DNA of 64,000 nt from Pyxidicoccus parkwaysis (GCF_017301735.1 NZ_CP071090.1:6686001-6750000); one strand, 5' to 3'; counted from the first letter of the stretch, positions 16,029 through 23,498 are shown. Notes: generated from the sequence alone by a model not told the origin. A program made the numbers and translations.

Positions 16029-17105
16029 TCAGAACATCTGGGTGCCGCGGAAGCGCACCATATCATTGAGCTTGGAGACCTGCTCCAGGACGCGGAACAT
16101 GTCGCCCAGCGCCTTGAAGGACTTGGTCATCGCGCTCTTGTGCTCGTTCTTGTCGTAGCGGCCGAAGATGTCGTCCGTCTTGCGGAACGGGTTGAAGCCG
16201 TTGGCGCGGGTGTTCTTCAGCGTGTCGAACATCTTGGTGAGGGCCTCGAAGCGCTCGCCCAGCTTGCCCAGGTCCGCCCAGGCCGGCTGCTTCTTCACGC
16301 CGGGCAGGTTCTGGGAGTTGCCCGTGGGGATGCTGGACTTGAACTTGTAGTCCTCGTCCTTCGTCTTGATCTTGTCGCCGCCGCCCTCGGAGCCGGTGAC
16401 CTCGCTGCCGTTGTAGACCCAGTCGTCCGACTCGTTGCCCATCGTGAAGTTGTCGATGTTGCCCTGGGCGGCGAACTTCACGGCCGCGCCGAAGCCATCG
16501 TTCGTGGGCTGGCCGACCTTGCCCTTGCCCTTGTCGATGTCCGTCACGCTCACGTGGCTGTCACCGGAGATGATGTCGAGCCCGCCGGTCACCGTCATGC
16601 CGTTGCCGTACGGCTTGGTGGTGACGTTGATCATCGTGCCGTCGCCGAGGGTGAAGGTCGCGTTCTTCTTGAAGTCGAACTTGCCGCCGTCGCTCTCCTC
16701 GACGTGCGGGTCGCCCCAGACGCGGGTGCTCTTGCCGTCCGGACCGGTGATGGACCACTCGAACTGGCCCTTCTGCTCGATCTTGTAGCCACCCGGGGTG
16801 GTGACCACGCCGTTGCTGTCCACCTTCAGGGCGTCGCGCTCACCCACGGAGTCCACCGGGTTCGGCTTCTCGGAGGGGAAGCACCCGCCCGGGCCCGCCG
16901 CGATGCTGGGGGCCTTGGTGTCGATGGCCTTGGACATCTGGTCCACCATCTTGGTGGCCAGGTCCAGCGTCTTCTGCACCAGGTTCAGCGTGGACTCGAT
17001 GAGCTGGGCGTTCTTGGCAATCGTCTTCTGGCTGACGCCGCCAAAGGGCGAGAGCATCGACGTGTTGAGCTGACGGTTGCCGATGCCACCGATGTTGTTC
17101 GACAT
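16029..17105 (-). CDS. DUF1521 (NopE-type, self-cleaving) T3S-associated protein
   Basis: 358 aa, no signal peptide. Residues 25-62 are helical (LIESTLNLVQKTLDLATKMVDQ). Residues about 100-235 match DUF1521, with VWGDPHVEESDGGKFDFK at 129-146 and LGDGTMINVTTKPYG after it. In Bradyrhizobium NopE1, a T3S-exported protein, this domain cleaves itself at GD/PH when Ca2+ is present; here GDPH is intact at residues 131-134 (16704-16715). A further helical C-terminus of about 100 residues may bind a chaperone or other subunits. It has its own upstream region and pairs with a TPR chaperone. It is the best effector or translocator candidate of the locus. Confidence 0.8.
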   Translation of the reverse strand: MSNNIGGIGNRQLNTSMLSPFGGVSQKTIAKNAQLIESTLNLVQKTLDLATKMVDQMSKAIDTKAPSIAAGPGGCFPSEKPNPVDSVGERDALKVDSNGVVTTPGGYKIEQKGQFEWSITGPDGKSTRVWGDPHVEESDGGKFDFKKNATFTLGDGTMINVTTKPYGNGMTVTGGLDIISGDSHVSVTDIDKGKGKVGQPTNDGFGAAVKFAAQGNIDNFTMGNESDDWVYNGSEVTGSEGGGDKIKTKDEDYKFKSSIPTGNSQNLPGVKKQPAWADLGKLGERFEALTKMFDTLKNTRANGFNPFRKTDDIFGRYDKNEHKSAMTKSFKALGDMFRVLEQVSKLNDMVRFRGTQMF

Positions 17106-17171
17106 GACTAGGTACCCCCAGAAAGAATTGGAAATAAATGGATGAACTGAACCGCTACACAGTCATTTTCG

Positions 17172-17202
17172 GTGTTCGCGTGCGGGAGTTTCGCGCGAAC
17201 AC
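17172..17202. promoter_or_regulatory. Inverted repeat upstream of the DUF1521 gene
   Basis: GTGTTCGCG (17172-17180) and CGCGAACAC (17194-17202) are perfect 9-bp arms with a 13-bp spacer. It lies about 67-97 bp upstream of the DUF1521 start codon. It could be an operator or an mRNA leader hairpin. Confidence 0.4.
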
Positions 17203-17226
17203 GTGATCTTTCCAAAGAAGGCGGGC

Positions 17227-17251
17227 TTCCCCCCTTGCCAACGCGGAAAAA
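17227..17251. repeat. Direct repeat, unit 1 (TTCCCCCCTTGCCA..CGGAAAAA)
   Basis: TTCCCCCCTTGCCA-ACG-CGGAAAAA. It recurs 83 bp downstream with one extra C. The units flank the start of the duplicated needle module and may be protein-binding sites. Confidence 0.55.
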
Positions 17252-17309
17252 GCGGCCGGGGGTCTCGAGCGCACGGCTGATCCTTATATGGCCGGATCTG
17301 AAAGCCGGA

Positions 17310-17335
17310 TTCCCCCCCTTGCCAGGGCGGAAAAA
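17310..17335. repeat. Direct repeat, unit 2
   Basis: TTCCCCCCCTTGCCA-GGG-CGGAAAAA, ending 4 bp before the duplicated needle module begins at 17339. Needle copy 1 has a related CTTGGCGGGGGGAAAAA just upstream of its module, so both copies carry similar sequence at the same place. Confidence 0.55.
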
Positions 17336-17352
17336 AGAATCAGAAAATCCCG

Positions 17353-17384
17353 AGGAAACTTCCGGACCCCTCGACCCCATAATC
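17353..17384 (+). promoter_or_regulatory. Putative sigma-28-like promoter of needle gene copy 2
   Basis: Same AGGAAAC / 14 bp / -10 box as copy 1, except that the base starting the -10 block is A instead of G (ACCCCATAATC). Confidence 0.4.
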
Positions 17385-17439
17385 CTTTTGTAAGCAGCGC
17401 CGCCGCAAACCACCTGCTCCCAACTCACTGGAGAACGCC

Positions 17440-17670
17440 ATGTCCATCAACGCCACCAACACTGCCGCCCAGGTCACCACCGCCCTCAACCAGAGCCAGG
17501 GCCTCAGCGACCTCGAGAACCAGTCCCTGGCCGGCCTGAAGGGTCCGGACCTCGAGCGCGCCAAGGCGCAGCTGATGCTCCAGAAGCAGCAGGAGGCCAC
17601 CGCGTTCGCCTCCAACATCATCAAGAAGCTCAACGAGATCGCGATGTCCGTCATCGGCAACATGAAGTAA
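17440..17670 (+). CDS. Needle-like T3S subunit (SctF candidate), copy 2
   Basis: 76 aa, identical in protein to the copy at 14937; one silent base change (GGC to GGT in the KGPD turn). It has the same ribosome site, promoter and terminator. Two genes for one identical filament subunit would raise the dose of a protein needed in many copies, or reflect a very recent duplication or gene conversion. The gene is divergent from the DUF1521 gene and convergent with the end of the main T3S operon. Confidence 0.65.
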   Translation: MSINATNTAAQVTTALNQSQGLSDLENQSLAGLKGPDLERAKAQLMLQKQQEATAFASNIIKKLNEIAMSVIGNMK

Positions 17671-17694
17671 TCCGATTCGACTCCGCTTCTCCAT

Positions 17695-17733
17695 GAGCCG
17701 GCTTCCCTCTTCGGGGAGCCGGCTTTTTGTTTT
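17695..17733 (+). terminator. Intrinsic terminator of needle copy 2
   Basis: Same hairpin as at 15192-15231, followed by TTTTTGTTTT with one T fewer. Confidence 0.9.
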
Positions 17734-17884
17734 CCCGCACCCCGTCCTCCAAGCCCCGCCCACGCCCGCCCTGCCCGAGCGCCCGGGCCGCTCCCTTTCG
17801 ACGCACGCCCTGGAGCTCCCGCTCCGCGGGGGCATCAGGCGCTTCCTCTCGACGGCCTCGCACAGGCCCGGGCGGAGGACGGCC

Positions 17885-17934
17885 CCAAAAAGGAAACCGC
17901 CCGGGTCCATCCTCTTTCGAGGGGAGCCGGGCGG
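17885..17934 (-). terminator. Intrinsic terminator of the main T3S operon
   Basis: On the minus strand CCGCCCGG and CCGGGCGG (17897-17904 / 17927-17934) pair around an inner CCTC/GAGG stem, followed by TTTCCTTTTTGG. It lies 43 bp past the stop of the gene at 17977 and marks the end of the long minus-strand unit. The rest of 17734-17884 shows no feature. Confidence 0.75.
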
Positions 17935-17976
17935 CGGGGTGCTGCAGGAGAAGTGGGTGGGTTGCCGGGTACCGGC

Positions 17977-18363
17977 TCAGCCCCACATGTCCTTGAGCAG
18001 CTCCTTGCGGCGGTCCATCAGCTTCTTGAAGAAGTTGTCGTCCCGCATCTTCTCGAGGACGCCGTTCGTCTGGTGCTTGGACGTGACCTCGTCCGCCTTC
18101 TCCTTGATCTCATCGGGAGTGGCGTTCGGGTTGGCGCTGATGAAGGCCTCCATCTCCTCCTTCACCTGGTCCTTCATCTTGTCGATACGGCCCTCGCCCA
18201 GGTAGCTCAGCGAGCCAACGATGTCCGGAGCGTTCAGGCGGTTGACGGCGGCATCCAGCACGCCCTGCCACGCCTGGGTCTTCTCGGCGGCGCTGGCCTG
18301 GGTGTTGCTAGTACGCGTGGTGGAGGGGGCCGCAGTGGGCCTGTTCGTAACGGGAGGGGCCAT
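17977..18363 (-). CDS. Small T3S-locus protein of unknown function (128 aa)
   Basis: 128 aa, start with AAGGAG 7 bp upstream. The first 25 residues are Pro/Thr/Ser-rich and disordered, as in many T3S secretion signals. The rest is helical and highly charged (MKDQVKEEMEAFI, DEIKEKADEVTSKHQ, FFKKLMDRRKELLKDMW). No family was recognised. It is the last gene before the operon terminator, in the block of accessory proteins and chaperones. A secreted protein or a regulator of secretion is possible. Confidence 0.65.
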   Translation of the reverse strand: MAPPVTNRPTAAPSTTRTSNTQASAAEKTQAWQGVLDAAVNRLNAPDIVGSLSYLGEGRIDKMKDQVKEEMEAFISANPNATPDEIKEKADEVTSKHQTNGVLEKMRDDNFFKKLMDRRKELLKDMWG

Positions 18364-18452
18364 GGAAATGCTCCTTGGGAAGGTCAGTCTTGAAGGAGTT
18401 ATCGGCGGTCAGGGCGCGGAAGTTGCGTTCCGCGCCCCGGATCCGGGACGGC

Positions 18453-19016
18453 CTAACCCTTCAGCTTGCCCAGGCTGGGGTTCTTCATCCAGGCCTTGAA
18501 GGACTCCAGCTCCTTCTGCTCCTTCTTGGCGTCCAGCGGCGCGGCGGGAGGCGGGGGCGCCTCGCCGGTGAGGGACGCGTGCTTCTTGCCGCCGGACTCG
18601 AAGGCGTCCTTCGGGCCCGCGGCGGCGGCCTTGCCAGCGGCGGGAGCCTTCGCGGGAGCGGCGGCGGCCGGAGCCGACGCGGACTCAGGGGAGAAGCCGC
18701 GGGCGTTGAGGTACGCCTGCATCCACTCGACGGACTCCACCAGCACGGGCGGCATGGCCGCGAGGGCCGGGTTCTTCTCCGCCTCGGACAGGTGACGCGA
18801 GAAGGCGTCCTTCACGTCCTGGTAGAGCCGGCCGTCCAGCGCCGCGCCCGGCTTGGTGTTGGAGATCAGCGCCGCCATCTTCCGCATCACCTGCTGCAGC
18901 GTGCCCGTCGCCGTCTTCGCCTGCTTCTCCAGCTCGGGGATGATGCGGTCGCGCTTGGCAACCAGCTCGGCCGGAGCATCCGGCGGCAGCTCGGCAGGGG
19001 CATTCGTGTTCGACAT
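18453..19016 (-). CDS. T3S-locus protein of unknown function (187 aa)
   Basis: 187 aa from ATG 19016, which has GGAGG 8 bp upstream; an ATG five codons earlier is less well placed. The N-terminal 115 residues are helical (LVAKRDRIIPELEKQAKTA, LYQDVKDAFSRHLSEAEKN, VESVEWMQAYLNARGF). An Ala/Pro-rich linker and a short charged tail (KKEQKELESFKAWMKNP) follow. It lies between a TPR chaperone and another small T3S gene. A substrate or gatekeeper role is conceivable, but no domain was recognised. Confidence 0.65.
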   Translation of the reverse strand: MSNTNAPAELPPDAPAELVAKRDRIIPELEKQAKTATGTLQQVMRKMAALISNTKPGAALDGRLYQDVKDAFSRHLSEAEKNPALAAMPPVLVESVEWMQAYLNARGFSPESASAPAAAAPAKAPAAGKAAAAGPKDAFESGGKKHASLTGEAPPPPAAPLDAKKEQKELESFKAWMKNPSLGKLKG

Positions 19017-19110
19017 GTGAACAACCTCCATGACGACAAAAAGGGACGTCGGTCAGCCTAGCAGACTCCCGGTATTTCGTTTCATTCCGGAAGTGAGGGT
19101 TGCCTTCCCG

Positions 19111-19587
19111 TCACCTGCGTCCGAGCGCGGTGAGCATGGCCCCGGCCTTGCGCACGACGGGGTCATCCTCGGGTGTCATCGCCGCGGCGCGGCGCAGGTC
19201 CTCCACCGCCTGCGGCTTCTGGCCGAGCGCGAGCTTCACCTCGGCGCGGCCCACGTAGACGGACGGGTCCTGCGGAGACAGCTTGGCGGCCACATCGAAG
19301 GCGGCGAGCGCGCCCTGCCCGTTTCCGGCGGCCATCTCCACCACGCCCAGCGCCTTGGCGAAGTAGCCGTCCGTGGGGTTCACCGCGTACAGCCCCTGGA
19401 AGAGGGTGCGCGCCTCGCTGATACGGCCCTGGTAGAAGAAGAAGTAGGCCGTCTTCGCAATGGCATACAGCTCGTCGTCGGAGTAGCCGCGCACGTCCTT
19501 CAGCGTGGCCTTCCCTTCCGCCCAGCGCTGCAGCGTGGCCGTGAGCTTCGCCTCGTCCTGCGGATCCTCCGGGTCCAACACGGCCAT
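19111..19587 (-). CDS. TPR T3S chaperone, closest to SycD/LcrH
   Basis: 158 aa. DELYAIAKTAYFFFYQGRISEARTLFQGLYAVNPTDGYFAKALG strongly resembles the first TPR of SycD/LcrH/IpgC, followed by QGALAAFDVAAKLSPQDPSVYVGRAEVKLALGQKPQAVEDLRRA. These chaperones bind the translocator pair in the cytoplasm. It starts 4 bp after the stop of the upstream gene and has the clearest SycD likeness of the four TPR chaperones in the locus. Confidence 0.85.
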   Translation of the reverse strand: MAVLDPEDPQDEAKLTATLQRWAEGKATLKDVRGYSDDELYAIAKTAYFFFYQGRISEARTLFQGLYAVNPTDGYFAKALGVVEMAAGNGQGALAAFDVAAKLSPQDPSVYVGRAEVKLALGQKPQAVEDLRRAAAMTPEDDPVVRKAGAMLTALGRR

Positions 19588-19591
19588 GGCG

Positions 19592-20071
19592 CTAGATGCC
19601 CTCGTCCTTCTGCGCCGCCCACATCTGGCGGATGATTTCCTTCGTCTCCTCGTTGACCTGATCCACCAGCGTCAACATGGCGGACTCGCGCTGGAGCAGC
19701 GCCTTGAGGCGCTCCAGCCGCTCCGGCGGCGCATTCACCCGGGCGAGGCCGCGGTCCATCATGCGGCGCTGCTCCTCGTCCCCGCGGCCGGCGACGCTGG
19801 CCAGGTGCGGCCGGTCGCTGAAGCCCTCGAGGTCCGCGTCGTGCCCGCCGGGGTGCGGGGGCAGCGGCAGTCGCAACTCCTCCGAGGAGTGCGCCGGACC
19901 GATGAAGTCCAGCAACGCCGACGAGGCCAGCGCGGGGTTCTTGGGGTTGCCCGTCTTGCGGAGCTTCTTGCGGTCGACCTGGGACGGGTCGACGAGCCGC
20001 TCACGGACGCTTCGGGGTCCCCCCCAGGGCCAAACAGGAGTCTTGGGGGGCTGATTATTGATTCTGGCCAT
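19592..20071 (-). CDS. T3S-locus protein of unknown function (159 aa)
   Basis: 159 aa from ATG 20071; an in-frame GTG at 20089 is also possible. The first 90 residues are Pro/Gly-rich with no secondary structure evident. The C-terminal 60 are helical (EQRRMMDRGLARVNAPPERLERLKALLQRESAMLTLVDQVNEETKEIIRQMW). It is tightly linked (4 bp) to the SycD-like gene downstream, so the two products may bind one another. No family was recognised. Confidence 0.6.
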   Translation of the reverse strand: MARINNQPPKTPVWPWGGPRSVRERLVDPSQVDRKKLRKTGNPKNPALASSALLDFIGPAHSSEELRLPLPPHPGGHDADLEGFSDRPHLASVAGRGDEEQRRMMDRGLARVNAPPERLERLKALLQRESAMLTLVDQVNEETKEIIRQMWAAQKDEGI

Positions 20072-20118
20072 CGTGGTACCGAACCTCACTCCAGGTGGGT
20101 GGGGGCCGTCCAGTCCCC

Positions 20119-20406
20119 CTAGCGCTTACTGTTGGCGGCTGCCTGCTCGCGCTGCAACTCGTAGATGAAGTTCAGCACTTCGGCGACGGCGTCGTACAGC
20201 TCCTCTGGAACCTCCTGCCCCACCTCCACGCGATACAGCGCGTTGGCGAGGTTGACGTTCCGCATGAAGGGGATGCCGTGCTCCCGGGCGATGGCGCGAA
20301 TCTTCTCCGCCTTGAGCCGCATGCCCTTGGCCACCACGCGCGGAGCGCCGTCCTTCTCCTTGTCGTACTTCAGCGCGATGGCGATTTCGGCCTCGTCGTC
20401 ACTCAT
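20119..20406 (-). CDS. Free-standing SctU/FlhB C-terminal domain (FlhX-like)
   Basis: 95 aa from ATG 20406 with GGAG 5 bp upstream. It aligns along its whole length with the part of the neighbouring SctU that follows the autocleavage site: AIALKYDKEKDGAPRVVAKG versus AVALSYDREKDGAPRVIARG, then VEVGQEVPEELYDAVAEVLNFIY versus VEVGQEVPEELFDAVAEVLNFVY. It has no cleavage motif and no membrane part. In flagella such short FlhB-like proteins (FlhX) can stand in for the cleaved FlhB fragment that selects substrates. It follows sctU by 45 bp and probably arose by partial duplication. Confidence 0.9.
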   Translation of the reverse strand: MSDDEAEIAIALKYDKEKDGAPRVVAKGMRLKAEKIRAIAREHGIPFMRNVNLANALYRVEVGQEVPEELYDAVAEVLNFIYELQREQAAANSKR

Positions 20407-20451
20407 GGCAGCTCCGGATGAGTCCTGTGCATCATGGCCGCTCGCTCCCAC

Positions 20452-21546
20452 TCACGCACGGGCGCCGCCGCCGCTGGCCGGGGGCGTCGACGGGGCGGCC
20501 TTCAGCCCGTAGACGAAGTTGAGGACCTCGGCGACGGCGTCGAACAGCTCCTCGGGGACCTCCTGGCCCACCTCCACGCGCAACAGGGCGTGGGCCAGCG
20601 GCACGTTGCGCAGCGTGGGCACGTCCTTCTCGCGGGCAATGGCCTTGATGCGCTCGGCCTTGTGGTCGATGCCGCGAGCGATGACGCGGGGCGCGCCGTC
20701 CTTCTCGCGGTCGTAGCTCAGGGCCACGGCCACATGGTCCGGGTTGGTGACGATGACGTCCGCCTCGCGCACGGCCTCCATCTGCGCACCCTCCATGATT
20801 TCGTGGTGCATCTCCTTGCGCTTGGCCTTGTGGTGGGGGTCGCCCTCGCTCTCCTTGTACTCCTTCTTCACCTCCTCCTTCGTCATCATCATGTCCTTCA
20901 TGAAGGACTTGCGCTGCCACCACACGTCGAAGATGGCGAAGAGGACGAAGAGGAGCGCGACGCGGGTGGCCACTCGCGTCACCAATTCTCCCATGATGGT
21001 CATGATGCCGCGCGTGCTCTGGCGCACCGTCTCCACCACGAGCGGCATCGCGTCCCGCACCACGCCGTAGACGACGTAGGCGGTGACGGAAATCTTGATG
21101 AGGTTCTTGAGCAGCTCGACGAAGGTCTTCTTCGTGAACATGTTCTTCAACCCGGAGATGGGGTTGAGCTTGTCGAGCTTGGGAATCAGCGGGTCGATGG
21201 TGAAGAGCGAGCCGACCTGCACGTACTCCAGCAGTCCTCCCATCAACGCGCCGCCGAAGATGATGGGCAGGGACACCAGCAGCATGGTGCGCAGCGCGAG
21301 GTAGAGCGCCTGTCCGGTGACGACGTCCAGGTTATCCGGATGCGCCACGTGGTCGAAGGTGAACTGGAACAGCGTGGAGATCTCCTGCTCCAGCGAGCCC
21401 CACGTCGCCTTCACGACGCCCAGGCCCACGAGCAGCACGCCCATGGCGCTCAGGTCCTTGCTCTTCCAGACCTGACCCTTCTTGCGAGAGTCATCGAGTT
21501 TCTTCTGCGATGGCTCTTCTGTTTTTTCTCCGCTCTCGTCCGACAT
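20452..21546 (-). CDS. sctU: SctU, export switch protein (FlhB/YscU/SpaS family)
   Basis: 364 aa. Four membrane helices lie in residues about 30-210 (MGVLLVGLGVVKATW, LALRTMLLVSLPIIFGGALMGG, ISVTAYVVYGVVRDAMPLVV, VATRVALLFVLFAIFDVWW). A cytoplasmic domain follows with conserved FMKDMMMTKEEVKKEYKESEGDP and the autocleavage loop. That loop reads NPDH (20734-20745) instead of the usual NPTH. SctU changes export from early to late substrates. An Ala/Pro/Gly tail closes the protein. Confidence 0.95.
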   Translation of the reverse strand: MSDESGEKTEEPSQKKLDDSRKKGQVWKSKDLSAMGVLLVGLGVVKATWGSLEQEISTLFQFTFDHVAHPDNLDVVTGQALYLALRTMLLVSLPIIFGGALMGGLLEYVQVGSLFTIDPLIPKLDKLNPISGLKNMFTKKTFVELLKNLIKISVTAYVVYGVVRDAMPLVVETVRQSTRGIMTIMGELVTRVATRVALLFVLFAIFDVWWQRKSFMKDMMMTKEEVKKEYKESEGDPHHKAKRKEMHHEIMEGAQMEAVREADVIVTNPDHVAVALSYDREKDGAPRVIARGIDHKAERIKAIAREKDVPTLRNVPLAHALLRVEVGQEVPEELFDAVAEVLNFVYGLKAAPSTPPASGGGARA

Positions 21547-21570
21547 GGCGTGAGTCCGGGGGAAGGAAGG

Positions 21571-22389
21571 TCAGGTGAGCAGCTTCAGGGCGTTGTTGAC
21601 CATCACCAGCATGTCGCGCAGCTCCAGCTGCATGCGCGACATCAGGGCGTTCATGACCAGGAAGAGGATGAGCACGCTCACCAGCGGCTTGATGGCCATG
21701 GAGATGAAGAACACCTGAATCTGCGGGGCCACGCGGTTGATGGCGCCCATCGCCACGTCGGTGAGGAAGGTGGCCAGCATGGCGGGCGCGGCCAGCGCGA
21801 GGCTGACGCGCAACATGTCCGCGAAGACGCGGATCATCAGGTCGAAGAAGGCCCAGGAGCCCTGGCTGAAGTGGGGGAAGCCGTCCAGTGGGACGGAGAC
21901 GAGGCTGTCCCCCAGGGCCTGGATGACGAGGTGGTGTCCGTCCAGCGTGAGGAAGAGCACCACCGCGAGCTGGATTTTCAGGTTGGAGACGAGGGACACC
22001 TGCTGGCCAATCTGCGGCACGTAGAGCTGGGCGTTGTTGCTGCCCGCCATGGTGTCCACCAGCGTGCCGGCCACGCGGGCCGCCTCGAAGACGCTGGTGA
22101 CGATGAAGGCCAGCGAGAAGCCGATGAAGACCTCCTTGGCCATCAGCGCGATGTACGGCAGCGCGCTCAGCGGAATCGTCTTCACGGCGCTCGCCACCGC
22201 CGGGTAGAGGACGATGGCCAGCGTCAGGCCGATGCCCATCTTCAGCTCGGTGGGGACGACATCGCCGCCGAGGAACGGGCTGAAGATGAGCACGGGCATC
22301 ACCCGGCACATCAGCAGCGCCACCGTGAAGATGACGGCGGAGACGTTGGCCCGCGAGGCGAGCTCGGTGACGATATCCGCGACGTTCAT
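21571..22389 (-). CDS. sctT: SctT, export gate (FliR/YscT/SpaR family)
   Basis: 272 aa from ATG 22389, which overlaps the sctS stop in an ATGA junction. The longer frame upstream lies inside sctS. Six membrane helices and the FliR-type motifs are visible: MCRVMPVLIFSPFLGGDVVPTELKMGIGL, FIGFSLAFIVTSVFEAARVAGTLVDTMAG, FFISMAIKPLVSVLILFLVM. One SctT caps the SctR5S4T1 pore through which substrates cross the membrane. Confidence 0.95.
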   Translation of the reverse strand: MNVADIVTELASRANVSAVIFTVALLMCRVMPVLIFSPFLGGDVVPTELKMGIGLTLAIVLYPAVASAVKTIPLSALPYIALMAKEVFIGFSLAFIVTSVFEAARVAGTLVDTMAGSNNAQLYVPQIGQQVSLVSNLKIQLAVVLFLTLDGHHLVIQALGDSLVSVPLDGFPHFSQGSWAFFDLMIRVFADMLRVSLALAAPAMLATFLTDVAMGAINRVAPQIQVFFISMAIKPLVSVLILFLVMNALMSRMQLELRDMLVMVNNALKLLT

Positions 22390-22649
22390 CGAATGAGTGC
22401 GGGGAACCTGTCGAAGACGTGGAAGGTGAAGCGCAGCAACTGGCTGCCAATCCACGGGCCTGTCAGCGCCAGCACGCCGAAGACGATGACGACCTTGGGC
22501 GCGAAGGTGAGCGTCTGCTCCTGAATCTGGGTGGTGGCCTGGAACAGGGAGATGAGGAAGCCCACCAGGAGGCTCGTGAGGACCGGCGGCGCCGACACGA
22601 CGAGCACCAGAAACAGGGCCTCCTGGGTGATGAACGTGAGCTGATTCAT
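22386..22649 (-). CDS. sctS: SctS, export gate (FliQ/YscS/SpaQ family)
   Basis: 87 aa, typical length. Two membrane helices (ALFLVLVVSAPPVLTSLLVGFLISLFQA and VVIVFGVLALTGPWIGSQLLRF) flank the conserved TTQIQEQTLTFAPK loop of the FliQ family. It wraps round SctR in the export gate. It is 11 bp downstream of sctR and translationally coupled to sctT by a 4-bp overlap. Confidence 0.95.
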   Translation of the reverse strand: MNQLTFITQEALFLVLVVSAPPVLTSLLVGFLISLFQATTQIQEQTLTFAPKVVIVFGVLALTGPWIGSQLLRFTFHVFDRFPALIR

Positions 22650-22660
22650 GGAGCGTCTTC

Positions 22661-23488
22661 CTACAGGTAGCCGACGACCAGGCCCTTGGCGATGAGGTAC
22701 CAGCCGTCCACGAGCACGAACAGGAGCAGCTTGAACGGCATGGAGATGGTGGTGGGCGACAGCATGTGCATGCCGAGCGCCAGCAGGATGTTGGCCACCA
22801 CCATGTCGATGACGATGAATGGCACGAAGAGGAGGAAGCCTATCTGGAAGGCCTCCTTCAATTCGGACACCACGAACGCCGGGATGATGACCATGAAGTC
22901 ATTGTTCTGCACGGCGTCGCGGTCCTCGCCCTTGCGCAGCTTCTTGGCGAGGTTGAAGAAGAGCGAACGGTCCTTGTTCGTCACCTTCTTCATCAGCCAC
23001 GAGCGCAGGGGCTCCTTGGACTTGTCGGCCGCGCCCAGCAGCGAGCCCACCGTCTCCGAGGAGAACACGCCGGGCCCCTTGGCCCAGATGTCCACGCCGC
23101 CGGCCCGGTACATCTCCATGCCCACGGGGGCCATGATGTAGACGGTGAGGATGACCGCCAGGCCCGTAATCACCTGGGTGGGCGGAATCTGCTGGGTGCC
23201 CAGCGCCGAGCGGACGATGGAGAGCACCACCGAAATCTTCACGAAGCTCGTCACCATCATCAGCGCGAAGGGCACGAGGCCCATGGCCGCGAGCGCGAGG
23301 ATGAGGATGAGCGGGCGCGAGGTGAACGAGTCGCTGTTCACCGCCTCGTTGGCCACCGCTTCGGGAAGGGCGGCTCCGCCCTTCTTCGGCGCGGCGAGCG
23401 CGATGAGGGGATTGAGGGACACCGCGGCCGCGAACAGCCAGGGCGGGATGCGCGGAAGGACGGAGCGGGCGGAGAGCGGGGTGTGCAC
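22661..23488 (-). CDS. sctR: SctR, export gate (FliP/YscR/SpaP family), with FliP-like signal peptide
   Basis: 275 aa. Conserved SFVKISVVLSIVRSALGTQQIPPTQVITGLAVILT and the closing FQIGFLLFVPFIVIDMVVANILLALGM...FKLLLFVLVDGWYLIAKGLV are diagnostic of FliP/SctR. The N-terminus has a cleavable-type signal (WLFAAAVSLNPLIALAA, then APKKGG), a trait of flagellar FliP that most injectisome SctR proteins lack. It follows the FliO-like gene by 10 bp; FliO assists FliP assembly in flagella, which matches this context. Confidence 0.95.
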   Translation of the reverse strand: MHTPLSARSVLPRIPPWLFAAAVSLNPLIALAAPKKGGAALPEAVANEAVNSDSFTSRPLILILALAAMGLVPFALMMVTSFVKISVVLSIVRSALGTQQIPPTQVITGLAVILTVYIMAPVGMEMYRAGGVDIWAKGPGVFSSETVGSLLGAADKSKEPLRSWLMKKVTNKDRSLFFNLAKKLRKGEDRDAVQNNDFMVIIPAFVVSELKEAFQIGFLLFVPFIVIDMVVANILLALGMHMLSPTTISMPFKLLLFVLVDGWYLIAKGLVVGYL

Positions 23489-23498
23489 GGGAAGGTCT

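Larger units (their letters stand above)
17106..17439. other. Regulatory region between DUF1521 gene and needle copy 2
   Basis: 334 bp holding the divergent promoters of the DUF1521 gene (minus) and needle copy 2 (plus). It contains a 9-bp inverted repeat at 17172-17202, two long direct repeats at 17227 and 17310, and the duplicated needle promoter. The 17253-17309 part has no recognised element. Confidence 0.6.
17339..17772. repeat. Duplicated needle-gene module, copy 2
   Basis: Second copy of 14836-15270, in the same orientation. Beyond 17772 the sequences diverge completely, so the copied block has sharp ends. No inverted terminal repeats or transposase accompany it. Confidence 0.9.

Noticed and set aside
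14836..17772. Composite transposon flanked by the two needle modules
   Set aside because: The repeats contain genes, lack terminal inverted repeats and transposase, and no target duplication was seen; segmental duplication or gene conversion is simpler.
18453..19016. SctW/gatekeeper or translocator identity for the 187-aa protein
   Set aside because: No YopN/InvE-type or translocator transmembrane pattern is visible; left as unknown.
20734..20745. NPDH as a sequencing error for NPTH
   Set aside because: ACC to GAC needs two base changes and the surrounding frame is intact, so it is taken as real.
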